A stretch of DNA of 64,000 bases from Herbaspirillum rhizosphaerae_A (lineage in GTDB: Bacteria > Pseudomonadota > Gammaproteobacteria > Burkholderiales > Burkholderiaceae_D). A program made the translations under genes and the position numbers. The notes beneath the pieces are model-generated. The model had not been told where the DNA came from and ran no database searches. It was given only the letters and a program-made list of their open reading frames with translations. The stretch is from contig NZ_JAQQFR010000018.1 of the NCBI RefSeq assembly GCF_046025915.1, positions 1 through 64,000 of the forward strand, in the 5' to 3' direction. Of the stretch, positions 42,712 to 50,965 are shown piece after piece (positions within the stretch are counted from its first letter, which is position 1; every line of letters begins with the position of its first letter).

Positions 42712-42740
42712 TTGCGCTGCACAATTCCGTTTGCTATATT
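42712..42740 (+). promoter_or_regulatory. Promoter of the orphan small RNA
   Basis: TTGCGC (42712-42717), 17-base spacer, TATATT (42735-42740). The predicted start is A42747. No protein gene begins downstream before a terminator. Confidence 0.6.
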
Positions 42741-42746
42741 GAATTC

Positions 42747-42842
42747 ACTGATTGAGGTTTTCGACGCAATCAAACCGAGTCTCCTCCACCCTCCTCCTTT
42801 GGTGTGGATTTAAACCCGAAACCCTCGTTTCGGGTTTTTTTT
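42747..42842 (+). ncRNA. Candidate trans-acting sRNA with anti-Shine-Dalgarno loop
   Basis: A free-standing unit of about 96 nt between the OsmC gene and rplM. It has three parts. A 5' stem TGATTG (42749-42754) / CAATCA (42767-42772). A central hairpin TCCACC (42785-42790) / GGTGTGGA (42801-42808) presents the loop CTCCTCCTTT, and a second CTCCTCC copy lies just upstream at 42780-42787. Then a Rho-independent terminator AAACCCGAAA (42812-42821) / TTTCGGGTTT (42828-42837) and eight T's. CUCCUCC motifs in sRNA loops of other proteobacteria pair with ribosome-binding sites. No ORF fits the unit, and rplM has its own strong promoter further on. Not experimentally known to me. Confidence 0.6.
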
Positions 42843-42928
42843 GTCCGAAGCCGATTGGTTCCGCGTATCCATCCTCATAGGCAAATGTACCGAAATGCCC
42901 ACGACGCGCGGCTAAGCCAACAAAGGGT

Positions 42929-42958
42929 TTGACGCTAAGTCATTGAAAAGGCTATAAT
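42929..42958 (+). promoter_or_regulatory. Strong sigma-70 promoter of rplM-rpsI
   Basis: TTGACG (42929-42934), 18-base spacer, TATAAT (42953-42958). The leader of about 146 bases contains a CTTTCC/GGAAAG hairpin (42965-42985) and a 10-bp tandem repeat (CGAAGCATCG/CGAAGCATAG, 43021-43040); L13 represses its own mRNA in E. coli, so this could be its target. Confidence 0.75.
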
Positions 42959-43110
42959 TCTCGGCTTTCCGTGCGCTCTGGAAAGACAACAAGGAAGAGT
43001 CTGCGTTGGTATGACGAATACGAAGCATCGCGAAGCATAGGATCAGCATCGTTTCGGTAGTCGCAGAACCGCCAAATTGAGCGTTTATTTATTTACATTA
43101 GGAAGTCATC

Positions 43111-43539
43111 ATGAAAACCTTTTCCGCTAAAGCCCACGAGGTAAAGCGCGAGTGGTTGGTGATTGACGCGACGGACAAAGTCCTCGGACGTGTTGCCAGC
43201 GAAGTGGCACTCCGACTGCGCGGCAAGCACAAGCCAGAATTTACTCCGCACGTTGACACCGGCGATTTCATCGTTGTTATCAATGCAGGCAAACTGCGTG
43301 TCACTGGCACCAAAGCAACTGAAAAGACGTACTACCGTCACAGCGGCTATCCAGGCGGCATCTACGAAACCAATTTCCTGAAAATGCAACAGCGTTTTCC
43401 AGGTCGCGCGCTGGAAAAAGCGGTCAAGGGCATGCTGCCTAAGGGCCCGCTCGGCTACGCGATGATCAAGAAGCTGAAGGTTTATGCAGATGGCAACCAT
43501 CCGCACGCTGCTCAGCAACCTAAAGCACTCGAACTCTAA
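43111..43539 (+). CDS. rplM: 50S ribosomal protein L13
   Basis: Full-length L13 (142 residues), with the expected N-terminus MKTFSAKAHEVKREWLVIDA and conserved GVRGMLPKGPLG-like segment (VKGMLPKGPLGYAMI). RBS AGGAAG precedes the ATG. It is followed nine bases later by rpsI, the standard pair. Confidence 0.98.
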   Translation: MKTFSAKAHEVKREWLVIDATDKVLGRVASEVALRLRGKHKPEFTPHVDTGDFIVVINAGKLRVTGTKATEKTYYRHSGYPGGIYETNFLKMQQRFPGRALEKAVKGMLPKGPLGYAMIKKLKVYADGNHPHAAQQPKALEL

Positions 43540-43548
43540 GGAATAGAC

Positions 43549-43941
43549 ATGATCGGTAACTACAATTACGGAACCGGCCGTCGCAAGAGTGCAGTGGCGC
43601 GTGTTTTCATCAAGTCCGGCTCGGGCAAGATCGTCGTCAACGGCAAGCCAGCGAATGAATACTTTTCGCGCGAAACCGGTCTGATGGTGATTCGTCAACC
43701 TCTGGAACTGACCAGCAATGTCGAGCGTTTTGACATCATGGTCAACGTCCACGGCGGTGGTGAATCCGGCCAGGCTGGTGCTGTTCGTCACGGCATCACC
43801 CGCGCTCTGATCGACTACGATGCAACACTGAAGCCAGAACTGTCCAAGGCAGGTTTTGTTACACGTGATGCTCGTGAAGTTGAACGTAAAAAGGTTGGTC
43901 TGCGCAAAGCACGTCGCGCAAAGCAATTCTCGAAGCGTTAA
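43549..43941 (+). CDS. rpsI: 30S ribosomal protein S9
   Basis: Full-length S9 (130 residues) with the characteristic GTGRRKSAVARV start and C-terminal basic tail ending FSKR, which contacts the P-site tRNA. Confidence 0.98.
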   Translation: MIGNYNYGTGRRKSAVARVFIKSGSGKIVVNGKPANEYFSRETGLMVIRQPLELTSNVERFDIMVNVHGGGESGQAGAVRHGITRALIDYDATLKPELSKAGFVTRDAREVERKKVGLRKARRAKQFSKR

Positions 43942-43969
43942 TCACGACGCGTGCTTTTTCAGCACACCG

Positions 43970-44003
43970 AAAAGCCGCCAGCGACAAGCTTGGCGGCTTT
44001 TTG
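43970..44003 (+). terminator. Rho-independent terminator after rpsI
   Basis: AAAAGCCGCC (43970-43979) pairs with GGCGGCTTTT (43992-44001), followed by T's. Confidence 0.88.
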
Positions 44004-44217
44004 CATTTTTTGGGCTGGTTTTATGCATATCGATGGGCGCGATCTGGCGTCGCGGTTCATTTTCAGTGGTTTGCCGGCTCGGAATTCATTTCAGTATCGA
44101 AGTCATTTTTCGGCCTTATTCGCGCTTTGAATCGGTGCCGTTTCGGGTAATCTGACAGAAATATTCTCCTGTTAAAATAAAACGCTCTCGGGCACGCTCT
44201 TTCAGCAAGGAAAAAAC

Positions 44218-45255
44218 ATGATCAAGGTAGGTATCGTCGGCGGCACAGGATACACAGGCGTAGAGTTGCTGCGTATATTCGCCATGCATCCGCAAGTGCA
44301 ACTGCAGGCAGTGACATCACGTAAAGAAGATGGCATGCCGGTTGCCGAAATGTACCCGTCGCTGCGCGGTCGCGTCGATATCGCTTTTTCCTCGCCTGAT
44401 AATGCCAAACTGACCGAGTGCGACGTCGTTTTCTTTGCCACGCCGCACGGTGTTGCGATGGCGCAGGCGCCGGAACTGCTGGCGGCCGGCGTCAAGGTCA
44501 TCGATCTGGCGGCGGATTTCCGTCTGCAGGACATCGCCGCGTTCGAGAAGTGGTACAAGATGCCGCACAGCTGCCCTGAGTTGCTGAAAGAAGCTGCTTA
44601 CGGCTTGCCGGAGCTCAATCGCGAAAACATCAAGAAGGCACGCCTCATCGGCAATCCCGGTTGCTATCCGACCACCATGCAACTCGGTTATGCGCCGCTG
44701 TTGAAGGCCGGCGTGATCGATGCGTCGCATCTCATCGCCGACTGCAAATCGGGTGTCTCGGGAGCCGGTCGCAAGGCCGAAATCGCGACCCTGTTCTCGG
44801 AAGCATCGGACAACTTCAAAGCCTATGGCGTGTCGGGCCATCGCCATTCGCCGGAAACCCTTGAGCAGTTGGGCAAGCTGACCGACGACAAAGTCGGCCT
44901 GCTGTTCACGCCGCATCTGGTGCCGATGATTCGCGGCATGCATTCCACACTGTATGCGCGCCTGGCCAAAGATATCGACAATGCTGCATTGCAGGCTTTG
45001 TTCGAAGATGCTTACAAGGACGAGCCGTTCGTTGATGTCATGCCATTCGGTTCGCATCCGGAAACACGTACCACGCGTGCTTCCAACATGCTGCGCATCG
45101 CCTTGCATCGCCCGGATAATGGCGACACGGTGGTCGTACTGGTGGTGCAGGACAACCTGGTCAAGGGAGCATCCGGTCAGGCGGTGCAATGTATGAACCT
45201 GATGTTCGGACTGGAAGAAACCACCGGTCTGATGCATGTCCCAGTATTACCGTGA
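44218..45255 (+). CDS. argC: N-acetyl-gamma-glutamyl-phosphate reductase
   Basis: Arginine synthesis enzyme, 345 residues, type 1 ArgC. The NADP motif GIVGGTGYTG is at the N-terminus and the active-site Cys149 in GNPGCYPTT. The next gene starts by overlapping its stop codon. Confidence 0.95.
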   Translation: MIKVGIVGGTGYTGVELLRIFAMHPQVQLQAVTSRKEDGMPVAEMYPSLRGRVDIAFSSPDNAKLTECDVVFFATPHGVAMAQAPELLAAGVKVIDLAADFRLQDIAAFEKWYKMPHSCPELLKEAAYGLPELNRENIKKARLIGNPGCYPTTMQLGYAPLLKAGVIDASHLIADCKSGVSGAGRKAEIATLFSEASDNFKAYGVSGHRHSPETLEQLGKLTDDKVGLLFTPHLVPMIRGMHSTLYARLAKDIDNAALQALFEDAYKDEPFVDVMPFGSHPETRTTRASNMLRIALHRPDNGDTVVVLVVQDNLVKGASGQAVQCMNLMFGLEETTGLMHVPVLP

Positions 45256-45983
45256 AATATAAATTATGGGTTCGGCGCATGTCGATTTCTGCGCCGAAGA
45301 TGACCATCAAGCGCCACATGCCGTGGCCGCTGCGTGCGCTGATCCTGGTGATCGTGATCGCGGTCGGCGGGGCGATGGCGATGTGGGCTTACGATCTGGG
45401 GCGCAATAATTTCTCGGGTTTGAATCCGGATGGCATGCGCGATCATGTGGAGGCGTTGTCGGAGCAAGTGAAAAAGCTCAATGCCGAGCGCGATCAATTC
45501 TCGACGACGGCGAATGCGGCAGAAAGTCAGCTCAATATCGAGCGTTCAGCGCAGGCGCAACTGGCCGGACAAATCAAGACACTGGAGGCGGAAAATGCTA
45601 AGCTGAAAGAAGATCTCTCATTCTTCCAAAGCTTGCTCCCGACCAACGTTGGCGCCGACGGCGTCACCATCCAGCGTTTGAAAGCCGAGATTGTTGCACC
45701 GAACCAGGTGCGCTACCAGTTACTCGCCATTCAGGGCGAAAAAGGGCGGCAGTTCGTCGGTAATTTGCAGTTCAGCGTAACAGTGTTGCAGGGCGGCAAA
45801 AGTGTTATTATCAACTTCCCCGAGCAAAACGCCACGGATCTCGCGCGCTACAAGCTCGCATTCAAGTACTATCAACGGGTTGACGGAGTCTTAACGCTTC
45901 CCGAAGGTGCAACCATCAAGGCGATTCAGGCTCGCGTTCTCGAAAGAGGCCAGATGCGAGCTCAGCAATCCGTGAATTTGTGA
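45252..45983 (+). CDS. DUF6776 membrane-anchored coiled-coil protein
   Basis: A 243-residue protein of unknown function: short cytoplasmic N-terminus, one membrane helix (about residues 27-47), then a coiled coil (about 60-110, rich in Glu/Gln/Lys/Leu) and a C-terminal periplasmic domain. I prefer the GTG at 45252, which overlaps the argC stop (GTGA) and restores the family start KYKLWVRRMSISAPKM; a later ATG at 45279 is the alternative. The gene sits between argC and a bactofilin, a conserved neighbourhood in this group, hinting at cell-envelope function. Confidence 0.7.
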   Translation: MKYKLWVRRMSISAPKMTIKRHMPWPLRALILVIVIAVGGAMAMWAYDLGRNNFSGLNPDGMRDHVEALSEQVKKLNAERDQFSTTANAAESQLNIERSAQAQLAGQIKTLEAENAKLKEDLSFFQSLLPTNVGADGVTIQRLKAEIVAPNQVRYQLLAIQGEKGRQFVGNLQFSVTVLQGGKSVIINFPEQNATDLARYKLAFKYYQRVDGVLTLPEGATIKAIQARVLERGQMRAQQSVNL

Positions 45984-45991
45984 GGTGAATC

Positions 45992-46393
45992 ATGTTGGGA
46001 CGTAAATCCAAAAGCACCATCGACAGCCTTATCGGCATTTCCACCAGTATCCACGGTGACGTCCATTTCAAGGGCGGCCTGCGTATTGACGGTCATATCA
46101 AGGGCAATATCAATGCTGAAGCTGGTCAGCCCAGCGTGCTGGTCATTTCAGAGCATGCCAAGATCGTCGGCGAGATCCGCGCCGTGCATCTGATTGTCAA
46201 TGGCGAAATCATCGGCGATGTGCATTCGGTCGAGCTCCTTGAATTACAGCCAAAAGCCCGCATAACTGGAGATGTCTATTACAAGGCTCTGGAAATGCAT
46301 GGCGGCGCGTTGGTCTCCGGCAAGCTCAGCCACGGGCAGACCGAAGAGGCGCCGGTGCTCAAACTGGCGGCTTCGGCCGGCGGCGATGCATGA
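45992..46393 (+). CDS. Bactofilin
   Basis: Polymer-forming cytoskeletal protein, 133 residues. The core is a right-handed beta-helix with repeated G-x-I/V turns (HGDVHFKGGLRIDGHIKGN, then KIVGEIRAVHLIVNGEIIGD), flanked by short tails; no membrane helix. It may work with the coiled-coil protein encoded just upstream in cell shape or envelope organisation. Confidence 0.93.
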   Translation: MLGRKSKSTIDSLIGISTSIHGDVHFKGGLRIDGHIKGNINAEAGQPSVLVISEHAKIVGEIRAVHLIVNGEIIGDVHSVELLELQPKARITGDVYYKALEMHGGALVSGKLSHGQTEEAPVLKLAASAGGDA

Positions 46394-46448
46394 TTCTTCC
46401 ATAAGCCTTATAATCACTCCATTGTCCGCTGATTAGCAGGAGCTTAAT

Positions 46449-46814
46449 ATGAATGCAGTTGCAGAAATCCCAGAAACCGCGATTCCATCGCCAATGATCT
46501 TTTCCGACAGCGCCGCAGCCAAGGTTGCACAACTGATCGAAGAAGAGGGCAACCCAGACCTGAAGCTGCGCGTGTTCGTGCAAGGCGGCGGCTGCTCTGG
46601 CTTCCAGTATGGTTTCACCTTTGATGAAATCGTCAACGAAGACGACACGACCATGACCAAGAATGGCGTGCAGCTGCTGATCGACTCCATGAGCTATCAG
46701 TATCTGGTCGGCGCAGAGATCGACTACAAGGACGATCTGGAAGGTGCGCAATTCGTGATCAAGAATCCAAACGCAACAACGACTTGCGGTTGCGGTTCGT
46801 CGTTCTCGGCTTAA
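46449..46814 (+). CDS. erpA: Iron-sulfur cluster insertion protein ErpA
   Basis: A-type carrier, 121 residues, with the three cluster-binding Cys in GGGCSGF and TTCGCGSSF. It delivers clusters to apoproteins, including those of isoprenoid synthesis. RBS AGGAGC. Single gene with its own terminator. Confidence 0.95.
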   Translation: MNAVAEIPETAIPSPMIFSDSAAAKVAQLIEEEGNPDLKLRVFVQGGGCSGFQYGFTFDEIVNEDDTTMTKNGVQLLIDSMSYQYLVGAEIDYKDDLEGAQFVIKNPNATTTCGCGSSFSA

Positions 46815-46860
46815 TTGCCGAGCGCGCGCAGATTTAGAAGTACCAGTCTCCTAAGACGTA

Positions 46861-46887
46861 AAAAAGGACGCCTCGGCGTCCTTTTTT
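46861..46887. terminator. Bidirectional Rho-independent terminator
   Basis: AAAAAGGACGC (46861-46871) pairs with GCGTCCTTTTT (46876-46886); serves erpA and hemL. Confidence 0.92.
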
Positions 46888-46919
46888 ATTTTCTGCATTT
46901 TCTGCCGATTCCTGCTGGC

Positions 46920-48218
46920 TTATTTGATGGCAGCGAACGCCGTACGTGCAGCTGCAATGGTTGCTTCAATCACGGCATCATCGTGCTGGGCCGAAACAAA
47001 GCCTGCTTCAAATGCCGACGGCGCCAGATAAACGCCCGCGTCCAGCATGGCGTGGAAGAACACGTTGAACTTGTCCTTGTTGCCCTGCATGACTTCGGCA
47101 TAGCTGGTTGGTACGCTCGGCGCGAAGTACAGGCCAAACATGCCACCCACCGTATCGGCCGAGAACGCCACGTCAGCAGCCTTGGCAGCTTCGCAAAGGC
47201 GATCGGTGAGCTTGCGCGTCTGTGCACTCAGCTTGGTGTAGAAATCGGCTTCCTGGACGATCTGCAACGTTGTCAGGCCTGCCGCAACGGTCACCGGGTT
47301 ACCGGACAGGGTTCCTGCCTGGTACACACCGCCGAGTGGCGCCAGATGCTTCATGATGTCTGCGCGGCCGCCAAAGGCTGCAACCGGCAAACCACCGCCG
47401 ATCACTTTGCCCAGTGCAGTCAGATCCGGAATGATGTCGTAGAGCGATTGTGCGCCGCCCAATGCTACGCGGAAGCCGGACATGACTTCGTCGAAAATCA
47501 GGATGGCGCCGTATTCGGTACAGAGACGACGCATGGTTTGCAGGAATTCGGGTGTCGCACGCACCAGGTTCATGTTGCCGGCCACAGGCTCCACAATCAC
47601 GCAGGCGATGTCGTTGCCGGCAGCCTTGAAAGCCTCTTCCAGCTGTTGCGTGTTGTTGTAATCCAGCACAAGCGTGTGCTTGACGAAATCTTCCGGTACG
47701 CCCGAAGAGGTTGGATTGCCGAAGGTTAACAAGCCGCTACCGGCTTTCACCAGCAGAGAGTCGGCGTGACCGTGGTAGCAGCCTTCAAATTTGACGATCT
47801 TGTCGCGCTTGGTCGCGCCGCGTGCAAGCCGCAGGGCGCTCATGGTCGCTTCAGTGCCGCTGGAAACCAGGCGGACTTGTTCAATCGATGGCACCAGTTT
47901 GCAGATTTCCTCGGCCATCTCGATTTCGCCTTCGGTCGGCGCACCAAAGCTCAGTCCGCGTGCCGCGGCTTCCTGTACGGCCCGCACGACTTTAGGATGG
48001 GCATGGCCGACAATTGCCGGCCCCCACGAGCCAATGTAGTCGATATAACGGCGGTCTTCGGCATCCCAGAAATACGGGCCCTGGGCCTTGGTGATGAAGC
48101 GTGGTGTGCCGCCGACGGAGCGGAAGGCTCGCACCGGCGAGTTGACGCCGCCGGGAGTGGTCTGCTGAGCGCGGGCGAACAGGGATTCGTTGGTAGTGCC
48201 GGAGCTTTTTTGGTTCAT
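46920..48218 (-). CDS. hemL: Glutamate-1-semialdehyde 2,1-aminomutase
   Basis: PLP enzyme of 432 residues making 5-aminolevulinate for haem. The Lys that binds PLP lies in LGKVIGGGLPVAAFGG (about residue 270); other landmarks are AGTLSGNPV and GSEATMSALRLARG-type region. Its start is 28 bases from the thiD stop, so the two are co-transcribed. Confidence 0.95.
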   Translation of the reverse strand: MNQKSSGTTNESLFARAQQTTPGGVNSPVRAFRSVGGTPRFITKAQGPYFWDAEDRRYIDYIGSWGPAIVGHAHPKVVRAVQEAAARGLSFGAPTEGEIEMAEEICKLVPSIEQVRLVSSGTEATMSALRLARGATKRDKIVKFEGCYHGHADSLLVKAGSGLLTFGNPTSSGVPEDFVKHTLVLDYNNTQQLEEAFKAAGNDIACVIVEPVAGNMNLVRATPEFLQTMRRLCTEYGAILIFDEVMSGFRVALGGAQSLYDIIPDLTALGKVIGGGLPVAAFGGRADIMKHLAPLGGVYQAGTLSGNPVTVAAGLTTLQIVQEADFYTKLSAQTRKLTDRLCEAAKAADVAFSADTVGGMFGLYFAPSVPTSYAEVMQGNKDKFNVFFHAMLDAGVYLAPSAFEAGFVSAQHDDAVIEATIAAARTAFAAIK

Positions 48219-48246
48219 ACGGGGATGTGAGATGTCGTCAGTTGGT

Positions 48247-49071
48247 TCAATTGGTTTCGTCTGATTCGCGGGCCCAGAAATAGCGGTCCGGAATCAGTTT
48301 GCCCATGCCCAGGCGTTGTGCATGGGCAAGAGCGGCAAGAGTGAATTCCTGGGCTTCGGAGACGGCTTCTGGAATTTCCAGTCCATTGGCCAGCATGGCG
48401 CAGATGGCGGCAGACAAGGTCGTGCCCGCGCCCGTAAACGATCCCGGCAGGCGTTGCCAGCTGTCGCGGCGGATGATGCCGGTATCGTCGAACAGCGCGT
48501 TGACGACTTCATGCATCTCGCCGGGCATGCCGGTCACGAAGAGATATTCGCAACCCATTTCGACGATGCGCGTGGCATCAAGCTGCAGAGCATCTCCCGG
48601 CACCGGCTCGCGCCAGGTTTCCGCCAGGCGGTTGAGTTCTACTGCGGAAGCCAGCATCAGCGTGGTTTGCGGGATCAGCAACTCGCGGATGGCGATCAGA
48701 TTATCGTCGTCATCGCCGTCCTGCGACGGCATTGCGGTGATGAAAGGATCCAGAATCAGCGGGATATCGGGGTAATCTGAGACAATTTCGGCAATCGCGG
48801 AAATATTCTCAATGCTGCCGACCGCGCCGACCTTGAACGCGGCGACCGGCATGTCTTCAAGAATGACCCGTGCCTGATCTGCCATCCAGTCGACGTCGAT
48901 GACCTGAATGTCTTCGATGCGCGCCGTATCGCTCACCAGCAGGGATGTGATGATGGACAAGCCGTGGCAGCCCATGGCGGCAAAGGTCGCGAGGTCGGCC
49001 TGGATGCCGGTTGCCCCGACAGGGTCGGCTGCGCCAAAAGTTAATATCAGAGGAGAAGTTTGGTTTTGCAC
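48247..49071 (-). CDS. thiD: Hydroxymethylpyrimidine (phosphate) kinase
   Basis: Ribokinase-fold kinase of thiamine synthesis, 274 residues. The N-terminal substrate site (FGAADPVGATGIQADLATFA) and C-terminal GTTLSAAICAML motif with the catalytic region are present; the usual GSDPSGGAG reads GAADPVGATG, a variant seen in betaproteobacteria. Divergent from the rubredoxin gene. Confidence 0.88.
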   Translation of the reverse strand: MQNQTSPLILTFGAADPVGATGIQADLATFAAMGCHGLSIITSLLVSDTARIEDIQVIDVDWMADQARVILEDMPVAAFKVGAVGSIENISAIAEIVSDYPDIPLILDPFITAMPSQDGDDDDNLIAIRELLIPQTTLMLASAVELNRLAETWREPVPGDALQLDATRIVEMGCEYLFVTGMPGEMHEVVNALFDDTGIIRRDSWQRLPGSFTGAGTTLSAAICAMLANGLEIPEAVSEAQEFTLAALAHAQRLGMGKLIPDRYFWARESDETN

Positions 49072-49133
49072 GACGAGTAGATTAAGATATCTGGTTTACC
49101 ATTTTACTTGATTGATTTGAGGGATAGTCAGCC

Positions 49134-49319
49134 GTGAGCGATAGCAAAACAGAATTTAAGACCTGGATGTGCCTGATCTGTGGTTGGATCTACGACGAAG
49201 AGGCCGGCCTGCCGGATGAAGGCATTGCTCCCGGCACGCGTTGGGAAGATGTGCCAATCAACTGGACCTGTCCCGAATGCGGCGCCCGTAAGGAAGATTT
49301 CGAGATGGTCGCGCTCTAA
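49134..49319 (+). CDS. Rubredoxin
   Basis: One-iron electron carrier, 61 residues, with Cys13, Cys16, Cys46 and Cys49 in CLIC and CPEC. It begins with GTG, preceded by GAGGGA. Single gene with a long terminator hairpin. Confidence 0.95.
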   Translation: MSDSKTEFKTWMCLICGWIYDEEAGLPDEGIAPGTRWEDVPINWTCPECGARKEDFEMVAL

Positions 49320-49360
49320 CGCTGCAAGCCATCCGGCGGCAGACTCGTGTTGCCGCATCG

Positions 49361-49402
49361 CAGGCCTGCTTTCCCGCCAAATAAGGGGGGAAGGCAGGCC
49401 TG
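49361..49402 (+). terminator. Large hairpin after the rubredoxin gene
   Basis: CAGGCCTGCTTTCCC (49361-49375) pairs with GGGAAGGCAGGCCTG (49388-49402), one G-T pair, loop of 12 bases. A weak T-rich tail follows, so it may act as terminator or as a pause site before pilG. Confidence 0.65.
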
Positions 49403-49478
49403 TTCCGTTTATGGGCGGTTGTTCATTTTGCTATAGTCGGCTGATAGGCCCTATCGGGCGGCACCCGGAAGGAACGCA

Positions 49479-49889
49479 ATGTCCGAGATCGTAGCGCGGG
49501 TTTCTCTGAACATTCTTGTCATTGACGACAGCTACACCATCCGACGCTCGGCCGACCAATTTCTGCGCCAGGCAGGTCACCGTGTCTTTTTGGCCACCGA
49601 TGGTCTTGACGCGCTCGGGTCAATTACAGAAATGAATCCTGATTTGATCTTTTGCGACATCCTGATGCCGAGGTTGAGTGGTTATCAGGTTTGTTGGTTA
49701 GTTAAAAAAAATGCAAGATTTCATGCAACTCCAGTCATTATGCTGTCGTCCAAGGACGGTCTGTTTGACCGCGCACGAGCAACAATCGTGGGTGCAACCG
49801 CGTTCATGACGAAGCCGTTTTCGGAAGAGGGCCTGTTGGAGGCCGTCAATACTTATGCGGAAAGGCGTAGCATCGTCGTCGAGTCCTGA
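49479..49889 (+). CDS. pilG: Twitching motility response regulator PilG
   Basis: Single-domain CheY-like regulator, 136 residues. Acidic pocket Asp16/Asp17, phosphoacceptor Asp60 (FCDILMP), Ser90 and Lys112 (TKP) are all conserved. In Pseudomonas, PilG promotes pilus extension. It opens the pil-chp operon. Confidence 0.9.
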   Translation: MSEIVARVSLNILVIDDSYTIRRSADQFLRQAGHRVFLATDGLDALGSITEMNPDLIFCDILMPRLSGYQVCWLVKKNARFHATPVIMLSSKDGLFDRARATIVGATAFMTKPFSEEGLLEAVNTYAERRSIVVES

Positions 49890-49923
49890 TCAGCGTATCT
49901 CTCAAGCATGGAGCAAGGGCTCA

Positions 49924-50292
49924 ATGAAAATAAAGAAAATACTCGTTGTCGACGATTCTCCAACTGATCGATATCTGTTAGCGGATATTCTGAAGAAAAA
50001 AGGATTTGAGGTCGAGACCGCGGAGGATGGGGATATGGCGCTCAACAAGATTCGTCTGTTCGAGCCTCATTTGATTTTGATGGACATCGTCATGCCGGGG
50101 AAAAACGGTTTTCAAATCACGCGTCAGATTGCGCGTGATCCCGATCTGAAGCATATTCCCGTGATGATCTGCAGTATCAAGGCGCAGGAGACGGATCGTA
50201 TCTGGGCGTTAAGCCAAGGCGCACGCGACTACATCGTCAAGCCGGTCAACGCAGACGACCTGATGGCAAAAATAGGTGCGATTGCAGGATAA
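49924..50292 (+). CDS. pilH: Twitching motility response regulator PilH
   Basis: CheY-like regulator, 122 residues, start at 49924 (MKIKKILVVDD) with AAGGG before it; the frame continues to 49855 but inside pilG. Asp10/Asp11, phosphoacceptor Asp54 (MDIVMPG), Ser84 and Lys107 (VKPVN) are present. PilH balances PilG, favouring retraction. Confidence 0.9.
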   Translation: MKIKKILVVDDSPTDRYLLADILKKKGFEVETAEDGDMALNKIRLFEPHLILMDIVMPGKNGFQITRQIARDPDLKHIPVMICSIKAQETDRIWALSQGARDYIVKPVNADDLMAKIGAIAG

Positions 50293-50331
50293 GCCGGCCG
50301 GCGGCCGGTCGAAAGATTGGGGAGAAACGCG

Positions 50332-50886
50332 ATGACACAGAACGAGGCCGTAAATGTCCCGCAGGCACAGTGGAAAAGCAGCCGGCTGCGTGAGTTTCAG
50401 GCGCGTCTGCTGGAACGGATGGAAGCCGCGCGCGACGGCTCTGGTATGCGCGACAGCCGCCTCGGCGTTATCGTGGGTGATTTGCACTGTTTGCTGGATC
50501 CACGTGAGGCAAGCGAAATAACCCGGCTCATGCCGGTGACCAAAGTGCCGTTGACCAAAGACTGGTATCTGGGGCTTGCCAATGTGCGTGGCAATCTGGT
50601 CGGCGTGGTCGATCTGCAGCGCTTCCTCGGCGGTACGCTGCAGGTACGAGGCAAGGAAAGTCGCGTTATTGTCGTCTCAGCAGCCTTGTCCGGCACCAGC
50701 GCGCTGATGGTAACGCAGGTATTGGGTCTGCGTCATGTTCAGGAAATGACTTTGAAAGAAGATGCCGAGGATGCGTCGGAAATCGTTACGGGAAAGCGCT
50801 ATCTTGATCGCGACCAGCAGGAGTGGGTGGAAATCAGTCTGGCCGCAGTCATCGGCGATGCACGTTTTTTGCAGGTCGGGTTGTAG
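50332..50886 (+). CDS. pilI: CheW-like adaptor PilI
   Basis: CheW-domain protein of 184 residues that couples PilJ to ChpA. Segments YLGLANVRGNLVGVVDLQRF and SALMVTQVLGLRH are typical. GGGGAGAAACGCG is a clear RBS before the ATG at 50332, so that start is preferred to 50317. Confidence 0.9.
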   Translation: MTQNEAVNVPQAQWKSSRLREFQARLLERMEAARDGSGMRDSRLGVIVGDLHCLLDPREASEITRLMPVTKVPLTKDWYLGLANVRGNLVGVVDLQRFLGGTLQVRGKESRVIVVSAALSGTSALMVTQVLGLRHVQEMTLKEDAEDASEIVTGKRYLDRDQQEWVEISLAAVIGDARFLQVGL

Positions 50887-50965
50887 GGCAATTTTGTAAG
50901 GCCGCCTGGTAAATCCATGTTGTATCCGGCCTGCCGGTGCGAGCAGGTAATAAGGAGTCTGAGTT

